Shown piece by piece: positions 8,524-23,195 of a DNA stretch of 36,550 nt (position 1 is its first letter; each line of letters starts with the position of its first letter). The notes below the pieces were generated by a model. That model saw only the letters and a program-made list of their open reading frames with translations, made no database searches and was not told the DNA's origin. The position numbers were made by a program, and so were the translations under genes. Source of the stretch: an uncultured Bacteroidales bacterium (lineage in GTDB: Bacteria; Bacteroidota; Bacteroidia; Bacteroidales; UBA932); the NCBI GenBank assembly GCA_905234285.1, contig CAJOHK010000025.1, positions 1 to 36,550 on the forward strand. The letters are read 5' to 3'.

Positions 8524-9843
8524 ATGAAAAAAATCTTATTTGCAGCCCTGGCCGCCCTTTGTCTGGCCTCCTGCGCTCCCAAGCCTGCTCAGATCCATCC
8601 CGAGTGGACCTACAACTCCGTAGTGTACGAGGTAAACATCCGTCAGTTCTCCCCGGAGGGTACTTTCAAAGGGGTAGAGGTACAGCTGCCCCGCCTCAAG
8701 GAGCTGGGCGTAGACATCCTGTGGCTCATGCCCATGTACCAGATTGGGGAAGTGGAACGCAAAGGCACCCTGGGCTCCTATTATGCTATTTCCGACTACA
8801 AGGCCGTGAACCCCGAGTTCGGCACCATGGAGGACTTCCAGAGCCTGCTGGATGCCGCGCATGCGCAAGGGTTCAAGGTCATCCTGGACTGGGTGGCCAA
8901 CCAAACCGCCCCGGACCATGTATGGATGACGGAAAAACCGGCCGAGTTCTACGAGCGCGATGCCGAGGGCAACGCCATCTGGGAATATGACTGGACCGAC
9001 ACCCGCAGCCTCAACTATGACAACCAGGAGGTTTGGTGGGCCCAGGAAGATGCCATGCGCTTCTGGCTGGAGAAGGGCGTAGACGGCTTCCGCTGCGATG
9101 CCGCCGGGGAAATGCCCGCCGATTTCTGGCTCACCGTGATGCCCAAGCTTCGCGCCGACTACCCGGAGGCCTACATGCTGGCCGAGGCCGAGCGTGAGAA
9201 CCTGATTCCGGTGTTCGATGCCCAGTATGCCTGGGAACTGCACCACCTGCTCAATGCTATGGCCCAGGGCAACAAGACCGTCCAGGACCTCAAGGACTAT
9301 GTGGCCCGCGATGCTGAGAAGTTCCCCTGCAACTTCCGCCTCAGCTTCACCTCCAACCACGACGAGAACTCCTGGGCCGGCACCGAGTTCGAGCGTGAGG
9401 GTATCTATGCCAACGCCTGCGCTGTCCTCTGCGCCACCCTGCCCGGCTCCCAGCTGCTGGTGTACACTGGCCAGGAAATCGGCCTGGACCGCCGTCTGGC
9501 GTTCTTTGAGAAGGATCCCATTACCGACTGGAGCCCCAATGATTATACCTGCTTCTGGAAAAAACTGGTAGAGCTCAAGCACAACAATCCGGCCCTGGCC
9601 GCCGGCGATAAAGGCGGTGCGATCACCTGGTGGGAAGTTCCTGTCCCCGAGACCGTGGTGGCCTTCTCCCGCGAGGTAAAGGACAATCAGGTGGTGGTTA
9701 TTGCCAACTTTGGCAAAGAACCCTATAACCCGGTTTTCAATATTCCTGGCGTCACCTATAAAAACCAGTTCACCGGAGAACTGGTAGAAGGCCCTGTCGA
9801 GCTTTCCCTGGCTCCCGGCGAGTTTGTGGTTCTTAGCAAATAA
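8524..9843 (+). CDS. GH13 alpha-amylase-family lipoprotein
   Basis: A 439-residue lipoprotein (MKKILFAALAALCLASC, lipobox Cys17) with a GH13 TIM barrel. Region II GFRCDAAGEM gives nucleophile Asp192, region III LAEAE gives acid/base Glu221, and region IV FTSNHDEN gives His279-Asp280. Region I reads DWVANQT, with Gln127 where most GH13 enzymes have the His of DxVxNH; this is the only departure noticed in the four core motifs. The short C-terminal beta domain (about 370-439) is present. It probably hydrolyses alpha-1,4-glucans in the periplasm or at the surface. ATG at 8524 begins the signal peptide; an in-frame ORF reaching back to 8461 runs through the terminator. The next gene begins 3 bp after the stop. 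Confidence 0.92.
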   Translation: MKKILFAALAALCLASCAPKPAQIHPEWTYNSVVYEVNIRQFSPEGTFKGVEVQLPRLKELGVDILWLMPMYQIGEVERKGTLGSYYAISDYKAVNPEFGTMEDFQSLLDAAHAQGFKVILDWVANQTAPDHVWMTEKPAEFYERDAEGNAIWEYDWTDTRSLNYDNQEVWWAQEDAMRFWLEKGVDGFRCDAAGEMPADFWLTVMPKLRADYPEAYMLAEAERENLIPVFDAQYAWELHHLLNAMAQGNKTVQDLKDYVARDAEKFPCNFRLSFTSNHDENSWAGTEFEREGIYANACAVLCATLPGSQLLVYTGQEIGLDRRLAFFEKDPITDWSPNDYTCFWKKLVELKHNNPALAAGDKGGAITWWEVPVPETVVAFSREVKDNQVVVIANFGKEPYNPVFNIPGVTYKNQFTGELVEGPVELSLAPGEFVVLSK

Positions 9844-9846
9844 GGT

Positions 9847-14173
<4,327 letters not shown>

Positions 14174-14174
14174 T

Positions 14175-15848
14175 ATGGATCCTATCAGCATTACGCTTGC
14201 GGCCAGCGGTGAACAGGTTCGCGTAGAGGCGGGGACGCCGCTCAGGGCCATTGCGCCGGCCAGCATCAAGGACCCCAAGACCGGGAAGGAATATCCCGTG
14301 CTGGCGGCTTTGGTAGACAATAAGGTAAAGGCCCTGGATTTTGAGCTGTTCTATCCGCATTCGGTAGAGTTCATCGGCTACAACCACCCCGAGGGCCGGC
14401 GCACCTACCTGCGTTCGCTGTGCTTCCTGGCCCAGCGGGCGGCGCGTTCGCTGTTTCCCGACAAACGCTTCAAAATCAACCATTCCCTGCCCAGCGGTTT
14501 CTACTGCAAATTGCGCGGGGAACACATCCCCGATGCCGATGTGGTGCGTCTCCGTGACGAGATGCGCCGCCTGGTAGAGGCCGACCTTCCCTTCACGCAC
14601 AAGAGCGTGCGCACCGACCAGGCCATCGCCCTGTTCGAGGCCCAGGGCCAGCCGCTGAAGGCCGACCTGATCCGCAGCGTGGGCCGCTTCTTCACCGAGG
14701 TGGATTATCTTGATGGTGTCCCCGACAACTTCTATGGGGCCATGGTGCCGTCCACCGGCTACCTCAAAGTCTTCGACCTCATGCCCTTCCATCACGGTTT
14801 TTGCCTGCAGTATCCCTCGGACGAGGACATTACCCGCACCATCCCGCGCCAGAAGCAGATTCGCCTCACCACTACCCTTAAAGACTATGGCTACTGGTGC
14901 AAAGACAGCGGAATTGTGAGCGTATCGGCCCTGAACAAGCGCCTGCTGGACGGCAGGGCCGTGGAGCTCATCAACCTGTGCGAAGCCCGTCAGGAGCGCA
15001 AGTACGCCGAGATAGCCGACAAGATTTACGCCGAGCGCGAGCGTCTGCGCATCGTCTTCCTGGCCGGGCCTTCGTCCAGTGGCAAAACCTCTTCGTCCTT
15101 AAGGCTGGCGCAGCAGCTCAAGGTGCTGGGGCTCAATCCCAAGGTCATCGAGCTGGACAATTACTTTGTGTCGCGCGAGCGTACGCCGGTTGATTCTGAC
15201 GGCAATTACGACTTCGAGGCCCTGGAGGCCATGGACCTGGAACTGCTGGGACAGCACCTGAACACCCTGCTGCAGGGTGGGGAAGTGGAGCTTCCGCGCT
15301 ATGATTTCAAACAGGGCCGGCCGTTCTTCGAGGGCAAGATGATGCACCTGGACCAGAACGACATTCTGGTAATGGAGGGTATCCATGCCCTGGATCCGGC
15401 CATGGTGCCCACGGTGGACCAGAGCCGCATCTATCGCATATATGCATCGGCCCTGACCTCCCTCAAGCTGGACGAGAACTGCTGCATCTCTACCACCGAC
15501 AACCGCCTGCTGCGCCGCATGGTGCGCGACAACCGTGTGCGGGGCATCGTGCCCGAGGAAACCATCCTGCGCTGGCCGTCGGTGCGCCGTGGCGAGGGCA
15601 AGTGGATCTTCCCCTTCCAGGAGAACGCCGATGCGCAGTTCAACAGCGCCCTGCTCTATGAGCTGCCCATGCTGCGCTACTTTGCCGAGCCTTTGCTCCT
15701 GCGCATCCTGCCGTCCTCCCCGGCCTATCCCGAGGCACGTCGGCTGCTCAAGTTCCTGAGCTACATTGTGGCTTTGACGCCGGCCGAGATTGCCGCCATT
15801 CCGCCCACATCCATTCTGCGGGAATTCATTGGAGGACAGACGCTATGA
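14175..15848 (+). CDS. TGS/ThrRS-like nucleoside kinase (uridine kinase family)
   Basis: A 557-residue fusion. Residues 1-70 look like a TGS domain. Residues 70-260 resemble the second additional domain of threonyl-tRNA synthetase (GYNHPEGRRTYLRSL, DLMPFHHGFCLQYP). Residues 290-500 are a phosphoribulokinase/uridine-kinase domain with Walker A GPSSSGKTSSS, the ELDNYFV segment and VMEGIHALDP. It probably phosphorylates a nucleoside with ATP or GTP, and the N-terminal half may sense tRNA or a nucleotide; that last point is inference. The gene starts just after susB and overlaps the next gene by 4 bp (ATGA), so it is likely co-transcribed with both, although a role in starch use is not evident. 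Confidence 0.87.
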   Translation: MDPISITLAASGEQVRVEAGTPLRAIAPASIKDPKTGKEYPVLAALVDNKVKALDFELFYPHSVEFIGYNHPEGRRTYLRSLCFLAQRAARSLFPDKRFKINHSLPSGFYCKLRGEHIPDADVVRLRDEMRRLVEADLPFTHKSVRTDQAIALFEAQGQPLKADLIRSVGRFFTEVDYLDGVPDNFYGAMVPSTGYLKVFDLMPFHHGFCLQYPSDEDITRTIPRQKQIRLTTTLKDYGYWCKDSGIVSVSALNKRLLDGRAVELINLCEARQERKYAEIADKIYAERERLRIVFLAGPSSSGKTSSSLRLAQQLKVLGLNPKVIELDNYFVSRERTPVDSDGNYDFEALEAMDLELLGQHLNTLLQGGEVELPRYDFKQGRPFFEGKMMHLDQNDILVMEGIHALDPAMVPTVDQSRIYRIYASALTSLKLDENCCISTTDNRLLRRMVRDNRVRGIVPEETILRWPSVRRGEGKWIFPFQENADAQFNSALLYELPMLRYFAEPLLLRILPSSPAYPEARRLLKFLSYIVALTPAEIAAIPPTSILREFIGGQTL

Positions 15849-16807
15849 ATGTAGGCATCATCGGCGCTGGGCACATTGCCGAGAAGGCGGCCACCACGCT
15901 GGCGGCCATGGACGATATGCGGTGCCTGGCCATCGGCTCCCGTTCTTTGGAAAAGGCTTCTGGCTTTGCTTCCAGATTTGGCGTAGAGCGGGCCTATGGC
16001 TCTTATGCAGCGCTTCTGGCCGATCCGGACATTGATTTGGTGTACATTGCCGTACCCCATTCCCACCATTTTCCGGTGGCGCAGGATGCCATAATGGCCG
16101 GCAAGCCCTGCCTGGTAGAGAAGTCCTTCATGATGAATGCCGTAGAGGCCGCTGCCATCCTGGCCCTGGCCCGCGAGAAAGGCGTTTTTGTGGCCGAAGC
16201 CATGTGGCCCCGCTACATGCCTGTCCGGCAAATCGCCCGGGAGGTGGTTGCTTCCGGCATCATCGGTGAGCCCCGGATGCTCACGGCCACCCTGGCCTAT
16301 GATGTATCGGCCAAGGAGCGGGTACTCTCTCCTGCCTTGGGCGGCGGTGCGCTGCTGGATTTGGGCGTGTATCTGCTCACCTTCGTTCGTATGTACTGCG
16401 ACAGTCCCATCGAGAAGCTGAATACCACCTGCATCATGGCTCCTTCCGGCGTGGATGCCTCTGAGCAAATCTCTCTGGTCATGGCCGATGGAACCCTGGC
16501 TTCTTTGCAGGCTTCGGCCTTTTGCCAGGGCGCCAATGAGGGCGTCATTGCCGGTACCACGGGATATCTGGTTTTTGACGACCTCATTAATCCCACCTGC
16601 CTGCGCGTGTGTCGTAAACGGCATATTGTAGAGAAGACCATTTCTTTGCCGGAGCAGATTACCGGCTTTGAATACCAGTTCCGTGCCTGCCGGGACGCCA
16701 TCGCTGCCGGCCAGTTGGAGCCCCAGCAAATGCCTCACGCCGAAACCCTGTACGTGATGCACCTGATGGACCGCCTCCGCACCGAGTGGGGCGTGAACCT
16801 GCCCTGA
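15845..16807 (+). CDS. Gfo/Idh/MocA-family oxidoreductase
   Basis: A 320-residue NAD(P)-dependent sugar or inositol dehydrogenase-like protein. The Rossmann fold opens MNVGIIGAGHIAEKAA (GxGxxA pattern), followed by YIAVPHSHHFPVA and LVEKSF, where the usual EKP reads EKS. EAMWPRYMPVRQ in the C-terminal alpha/beta domain is typical of the family. The substrate is not clear. It overlaps the kinase gene by 4 bp and is closed by the terminator at 16847. A close copy of its last 45 bp (16751-16795) recurs 3 kb away at 19788, with 41 of 45 positions identical. Confidence 0.9.
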   Translation: MNVGIIGAGHIAEKAATTLAAMDDMRCLAIGSRSLEKASGFASRFGVERAYGSYAALLADPDIDLVYIAVPHSHHFPVAQDAIMAGKPCLVEKSFMMNAVEAAAILALAREKGVFVAEAMWPRYMPVRQIAREVVASGIIGEPRMLTATLAYDVSAKERVLSPALGGGALLDLGVYLLTFVRMYCDSPIEKLNTTCIMAPSGVDASEQISLVMADGTLASLQASAFCQGANEGVIAGTTGYLVFDDLINPTCLRVCRKRHIVEKTISLPEQITGFEYQFRACRDAIAAGQLEPQQMPHAETLYVMHLMDRLRTEWGVNLP

Positions 16808-16846
16808 CTGCGAAATATAAGTAATTGATATTTAATCATTTACAGA

Positions 16847-16880
16847 AATTCAGTCCGGCTATTTGCCGGACTGAATTTTC
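16847..16880 (+). terminator. Strong 13-bp stem terminator after the oxidoreductase
   Basis: Positions 16847-16859 (AATTCAGTCCGGC) and 16865-16877 (GCCGGACTGAATT) are perfectly complementary around the loop TATTT and followed by TTC. It closes the starch/kinase/oxidoreductase unit and isolates uvrA. Confidence 0.88.
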
Positions 16881-16958
16881 ATAAGTCGCTGATATTCAGC
16901 ATAATGCATTTCACGCATAACACGCCCAACAGGGCGGGAAACATCGGCTAAAAATTCG

Positions 16959-16966
16959 TATCTTTG
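16959..16966 (+). promoter_or_regulatory. uvrA: Bacteroidetes -7 element TATCTTTG of uvrA
   Basis: TATCTTTG ends only 6 nt before the uvrA ATG at 16973, so transcription should start at or within a few nt of the start codon. Confidence 0.75.
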
Positions 16967-16972
16967 TATGCT

Positions 16973-19765
<2,793 letters not shown>

Positions 19766-19787
19766 GCGCATCCAAACAATTGAAAGA

Positions 19788-19838
19788 TACGTGATGCATC
19801 TGATGGACCGTCTCCGGGCCGAGTGGGGCGTGGCTTAG
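19788..19838 (+). pseudogene. Orphan 3'-end fragment of a Gfo/Idh/MocA oxidoreductase gene
   Basis: The plus strand reads YVMHLMDRLRAEWGVA and then TAG, matching the end of the oxidoreductase at 16751-16807 (YVMHLMDRLRTEWGV). At DNA level 41 of 45 bases agree (16751-16795 against 19788-19832). Three differences are silent and one changes Thr to Ala, so the copy diverged under coding constraint. No start codon or upstream part of such a gene is present; only uvrA precedes it. Confidence 0.75.
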
Positions 19839-21571
19839 ATGAGTTCGTCCCGCTCACGGATGTCTTTGAGGCGGAGCTGGATGGTGGAAGAGCCGCGGTA
19901 GAAGTTCTCTACAATCGAATAACAGATATCAATGGGGTTACCGGCTTTGATGTGGTCGTAATAGTCGGCCATGTTAAAGCCGATGGCGGCAATTTGACGG
20001 TAGGGCTGGCTTTCCTGCATGAGGTCCAGCTTGAGGTGCACGCCGCCGGCTCCCACTTTGCGGCCGTTGCCGGCATCGTACACGTCCTCTGTAAGGAACA
20101 CGGGATTGTTGTTGCCGGGGCCGAAAGGCTGGAACTGCTTGAGGATACGGGTGAACTTGGGCGTGATTTGGGAGAAGTCCAGGCGGGCGTCAATCTCTAC
20201 CACCGGCGTTAATTCCTCCCGGGTGATGTTGCCGGACACAAAGCGGTCCATGCGGCGGCAGAATTCCTCCAGGTTCTCTTCCTTGAGGGTGAGGCCGGCG
20301 GCATACACGTGGCCGCCGAAGTTCTCCAGAAGATCGGCGCAGCTCTCGATGGAAGCATACAGGTCGAAGCCGGATACGCTGCGGGCGCTGCCGGTCACAA
20401 AGCCGTTGCTCTTGGTAAGGACCACCGTGGGTTTGTAATAGGCCTCTACCAGGCGGGAAGCCACAATGCCCACCACGCCTTTGTTCCAGGTGGGGTTGTA
20501 TACAATGGTCACGTTCTCGGTGGCCAGAGCCTTGCCATTCACTACCATTTCCAGCGCTTCCTGGGTGATTTCCCGGTCTATAGACTTGCGCTCGTTGTTG
20601 GAATCGTTGATTTCCTCGCCGATCCTGAAGGCCGTACGGTCATCCGTTGCGGTGAGCAGGTCTACAGCCAGGCGGCCGCTTTCCATGCGCCCTGCCGCAT
20701 TGATGCGCGGGCCGATTTTGAAAACGATATCGTCTATGGTGATGTGCCCGGGCTCCAGCTTGGCCAGGTTGATCATGGCCAGGAGGCCCTTGCGGGGATT
20801 CTCGTTCAGGCGCTTGAGGCCGTAATGGGCCAGGATGCGGTTTTCTCCGGTCATGGACACCAGGTCCGATGCAATAGAAACTACCTGCAGGTCCAGTAGG
20901 GGTTCCAGCAGTTCCATGCCCAGATGGTACTTTTGGACATAGCCCTGCACCAGCTTGAAGCCCACGCCGCAGCCGCAGAGGTCGTCGAAGGGATAGTGGC
21001 AGTCTTCCCGTTTGGGGTCCAGGATGGCCACGGCCTTGGGAAGTTCGTCCTCGGGGAGATGATGGTCGCAGATAATCACCTCAATGCCTTTGGCCCGGGC
21101 ATACTCGGTTTTGTCGATGGCCTTGATGCCGCAGTCCAGGGTGATGATGAGGTTGATGCCATTGTCTCCGGCCCAGTCCAGGGCCTTGTACGAGAGGCCG
21201 TAACCTTCATCGTACCGGTCCGGGATGTAGAACGATACGCGCTGGGTAAAGTGCTTGATAAAGGAGTAGAGCTGCGCCACTGCAGTGGTGCCGTCTACGT
21301 CGTAGTCTCCGTATACCAGGATTTTCTGGCCCTGGACGATGGCCTGGTGCAGGCGCTCCACGGCCTTGTCCATGTCCTTCATGAGGAAAGGATCGTGGAG
21401 GTCCTCCAGGCGGGGGCGGAAGAAAGAGCGGGCTTCCTCAAAGGTGTTTACACCGCGCTGAACCAAAAGGTCGGCCAGAACGCGGTCTATGCCCAGTTCG
21501 GCCGCCAGCCGCGACGCCGTTTCCGGGTTGGCGGTGGGTTTAACGGTCCATATTCTTTCTGCGATGCCCAT
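19835..21571 (-). CDS. recJ: Single-stranded-DNA-specific exonuclease RecJ
   Basis: A 578-residue DHH-family 5'-3' exonuclease acting on ssDNA in recombination and repair. The manganese-binding motifs are present: YGDYDVDG at residues 87-94, TLDCGIK near 145-150, DHH at 169-171 and the DHHA1-domain GGHVYAAGLTL near 425. The OB-fold C-terminal domain (about 450-578) completes the expected length. The start ATG lies 7 nt downstream of TATCTTTG. The stop overlaps the stop of the orphan oxidoreductase fragment on the other strand. On the minus strand, an orphan parC tail lies 59 bp upstream of the start, which suggests an ancestral parC-recJ order. Confidence 0.96.
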   Translation of the reverse strand: MGIAERIWTVKPTANPETASRLAAELGIDRVLADLLVQRGVNTFEEARSFFRPRLEDLHDPFLMKDMDKAVERLHQAIVQGQKILVYGDYDVDGTTAVAQLYSFIKHFTQRVSFYIPDRYDEGYGLSYKALDWAGDNGINLIITLDCGIKAIDKTEYARAKGIEVIICDHHLPEDELPKAVAILDPKREDCHYPFDDLCGCGVGFKLVQGYVQKYHLGMELLEPLLDLQVVSIASDLVSMTGENRILAHYGLKRLNENPRKGLLAMINLAKLEPGHITIDDIVFKIGPRINAAGRMESGRLAVDLLTATDDRTAFRIGEEINDSNNERKSIDREITQEALEMVVNGKALATENVTIVYNPTWNKGVVGIVASRLVEAYYKPTVVLTKSNGFVTGSARSVSGFDLYASIESCADLLENFGGHVYAAGLTLKEENLEEFCRRMDRFVSGNITREELTPVVEIDARLDFSQITPKFTRILKQFQPFGPGNNNPVFLTEDVYDAGNGRKVGAGGVHLKLDLMQESQPYRQIAAIGFNMADYYDHIKAGNPIDICYSIVENFYRGSSTIQLRLKDIRERDELI

Positions 21572-21578
21572 AGTCTTA

Positions 21579-21586
21579 CAAAGATA
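21579..21586 (-). promoter_or_regulatory. recJ: Bacteroidetes -7 element TATCTTTG of recJ
   Basis: The minus strand reads TATCTTTG with 7 nt before the ATG at 21571, which predicts a leaderless or nearly leaderless recJ mRNA. Confidence 0.72.
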
Positions 21587-21630
21587 GGCATTCCGCAGCA
21601 GATTTACAACCCTTTTATAGGGGGGCTATT

Positions 21631-21675
21631 CTAGAACAGCGTCGGTTCCCAGGTGTCAATGTCGTCATTTCGCGA
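21631..21675 (-). pseudogene. Orphan 3'-end fragment of parC
   Basis: On the minus strand this encodes DTWEPTLF followed by TAG, the same last residues as parC at 29602 (DTWEPTLF, TAA). Positions 21631-21659 and 29602-29630 agree at 27 of 29 bases, and the differences are silent. Upstream, the frame continues for only a few codons (GSRNDDI) before a stop, so the fragment is not translatable. The two copies are in direct orientation 8 kb apart. Confidence 0.75.
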
Positions 21676-21996
21676 CCCTTACCAACGATTAACCAAGGAA
21701 AAGGAATTTCTTATCTATTGCCAAGGGCTTCCCGCGCCAGGCGTGGCGTAAGGTACCTTAACTTTTTCCTTGCGGCACTTAAGTAGCTCATCCTGTGTAA
21801 ATTACAGAAAAATGATTATGCTTTATTATATAATCACTTTTTTATAACAGTATGATTATAAACGCATTAACTGCTGACACCCATAAGAATCGTGAATCGG
21901 TCAATAATTCGTATCTTTGTAGTCCGTGGAAAGGGAAGAAATATACACGAAATACGTTCAGTATGTCGGGGCATTAAACAATAAAGATTAGTTTTC
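21676..21996. other. A+T-rich intergenic region upstream of the 21997 lipoprotein
   Basis: No gene was seen. The left part has an inverted pair, CAAGGAAAA and TTTTCCTTG, about 65 bp apart. Near 21812-21836 TGATTAT and ATAATCA form a 7-bp inverted repeat. The right part is A+T-rich and ends in a -7 element at 21912. Confidence 0.6.
21912..21919 (+). promoter_or_regulatory. Bacteroidetes -7 element TATCTTTG
   Basis: TATCTTTG inside AATTCGTATCTTTG, identical over 14 bp to the uvrA promoter core at 16953-16966. It lies about 77 nt before the ATG at 21997, giving a long A+T-rich leader. Confidence 0.65.
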
Positions 21997-22659
21997 ATGA
22001 AAAAGAGCATAATGTTAGCACTACTATTTTGTATGATTGTTTGTCTAAGTTCATGCTTTAAAGACTCAGACGATTACGTGGAAACGTATTCTACAAAGTC
22101 TGAAAGTGGAAGGAATGTATTATCATTTACTTTTAACGGAGAGTTTATTCATCAAACAAGTATAGAAGGGGGCATCAGTACACTTTTTATGGTCCCGACA
22201 AAACGTTATACAAGGTATTATGATTCAAATGATAATAATACAAAAATAATATATGCTCTGTTAGGGGAGAATTGCGAAAATTATGACAAAAAGTTTTTCA
22301 CCGAGATACATATAAATCTGCCAAAGGACAACGTTTATGATGGTGCCGTGTTGTATCCGGAAATCGAACTGACATATGTATACTTGCCCCGGATTTGGCA
22401 TTGGGGGGAGAAGGAGTATCAAAAGGATGGTGGTGGGTATATTCAATCTCAAGTAATAGATCGAGCAGAAGAGTTTAGAAACATTACCATCGAACATTCT
22501 TCTCTAACTATCCGAAAATGGGACGAAAAACGGAAGATCCTTGCCGGTGACTTTACCATGCGTGGATTCTATACAGATAGCACAGAAACCGTCATACCGT
22601 TTAACGTTCAAGACGGGCTGTTTGATGTGACGGACTCTTATGTTCCTCTAAATGATTGA
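21997..22659 (+). CDS. Predicted lipoprotein, A+T-rich, unknown function
   Basis: A 220-residue protein with a lipoprotein signal (MKKSIMLALLFCMIVCLSSC, Cys20), then FKDSDDYVETYS. The mature part is rich in Tyr, Asn and charged residues with likely beta strands (FTFNGEF, FFTEIHINLP, GDFTMRGFY) and no motif I recognise. Its codons are visibly A+T-rich (AAA, ATA, TAT, AAT) compared with the G+C-rich neighbours on both sides, a sign of recent acquisition or of a rapidly changing surface protein. It has its own promoter and is convergent with aroK. It is the first gene inside the segment bounded by the two parC tails. Confidence 0.8.
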   Translation: MKKSIMLALLFCMIVCLSSCFKDSDDYVETYSTKSESGRNVLSFTFNGEFIHQTSIEGGISTLFMVPTKRYTRYYDSNDNNTKIIYALLGENCENYDKKFFTEIHINLPKDNVYDGAVLYPEIELTYVYLPRIWHWGEKEYQKDGGGYIQSQVIDRAEEFRNITIEHSSLTIRKWDEKRKILAGDFTMRGFYTDSTETVIPFNVQDGLFDVTDSYVPLND

Positions 22660-22682
22660 TATCCCCGGAGTAAAAACTAGAT

Positions 22683-23180
22683 TTACAAACAGGAAATAAT
22701 GATCTCGTCGGCCACCTCTTCGGGGGGCCAGCCGTCGGTGTCTATGGTGATGTGGGCGGCCTGCGCATAGAGCGGCTCGCGGGCCGCCAGGCGAGCGGCC
22801 ATTCCGTCATCGGCCAGCGGGCGGCCCTCGGTTTGGCCTTCCAGGCGTTGCTGGAGGATTTCTAAAGAGGCTTTGAGGTAGATGCACAGGGTTTTTTCCT
22901 GCAGGAGCCGGATGGCGCCGGGCACCGTTACCGTGCCGCCGCCGAGAGCCAGCACCACCGTACTTTGGGCGTATTTGGTCACGGTCTGTTCCAAGACGGT
23001 TTTCTCCATTTTCCGGAATCCTGCTTCCCCATCGGCCGCAAAGATTTCGGGGATGCTGCGGCCGGCCTTTTTCACAATGAGGTCGTCCAAATCCAGGAAG
23101 GGGCAGCCCAGCGCATCGGCCACGATGCGTCCTACGGTAGATTTACCGCTGCCCATAAATCCAGTGAGTGCAAGTAACAT
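22683..23180 (-). CDS. aroK: Shikimate kinase
   Basis: A 165-residue P-loop kinase that makes shikimate 3-phosphate from shikimate and ATP. Walker A is GFMGSGKST (residues 7-15); the shikimate-binding elements DLDDLI, GFRKMEK and LALGGGTV are present, followed by the lid region LEGQTEGRPL. Length is normal. It lies 15 bp downstream of the acyltransferase gene on the same strand, so the two are probably co-transcribed. aroE, which makes its substrate, is 21 kb away in a different unit. Confidence 0.95.
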   Translation of the reverse strand: MLLALTGFMGSGKSTVGRIVADALGCPFLDLDDLIVKKAGRSIPEIFAADGEAGFRKMEKTVLEQTVTKYAQSTVVLALGGGTVTVPGAIRLLQEKTLCIYLKASLEILQQRLEGQTEGRPLADDGMAARLAAREPLYAQAAHITIDTDGWPPEEVADEIIISCL

Positions 23181-23195
23181 AAGCGCTTGAAGTGA

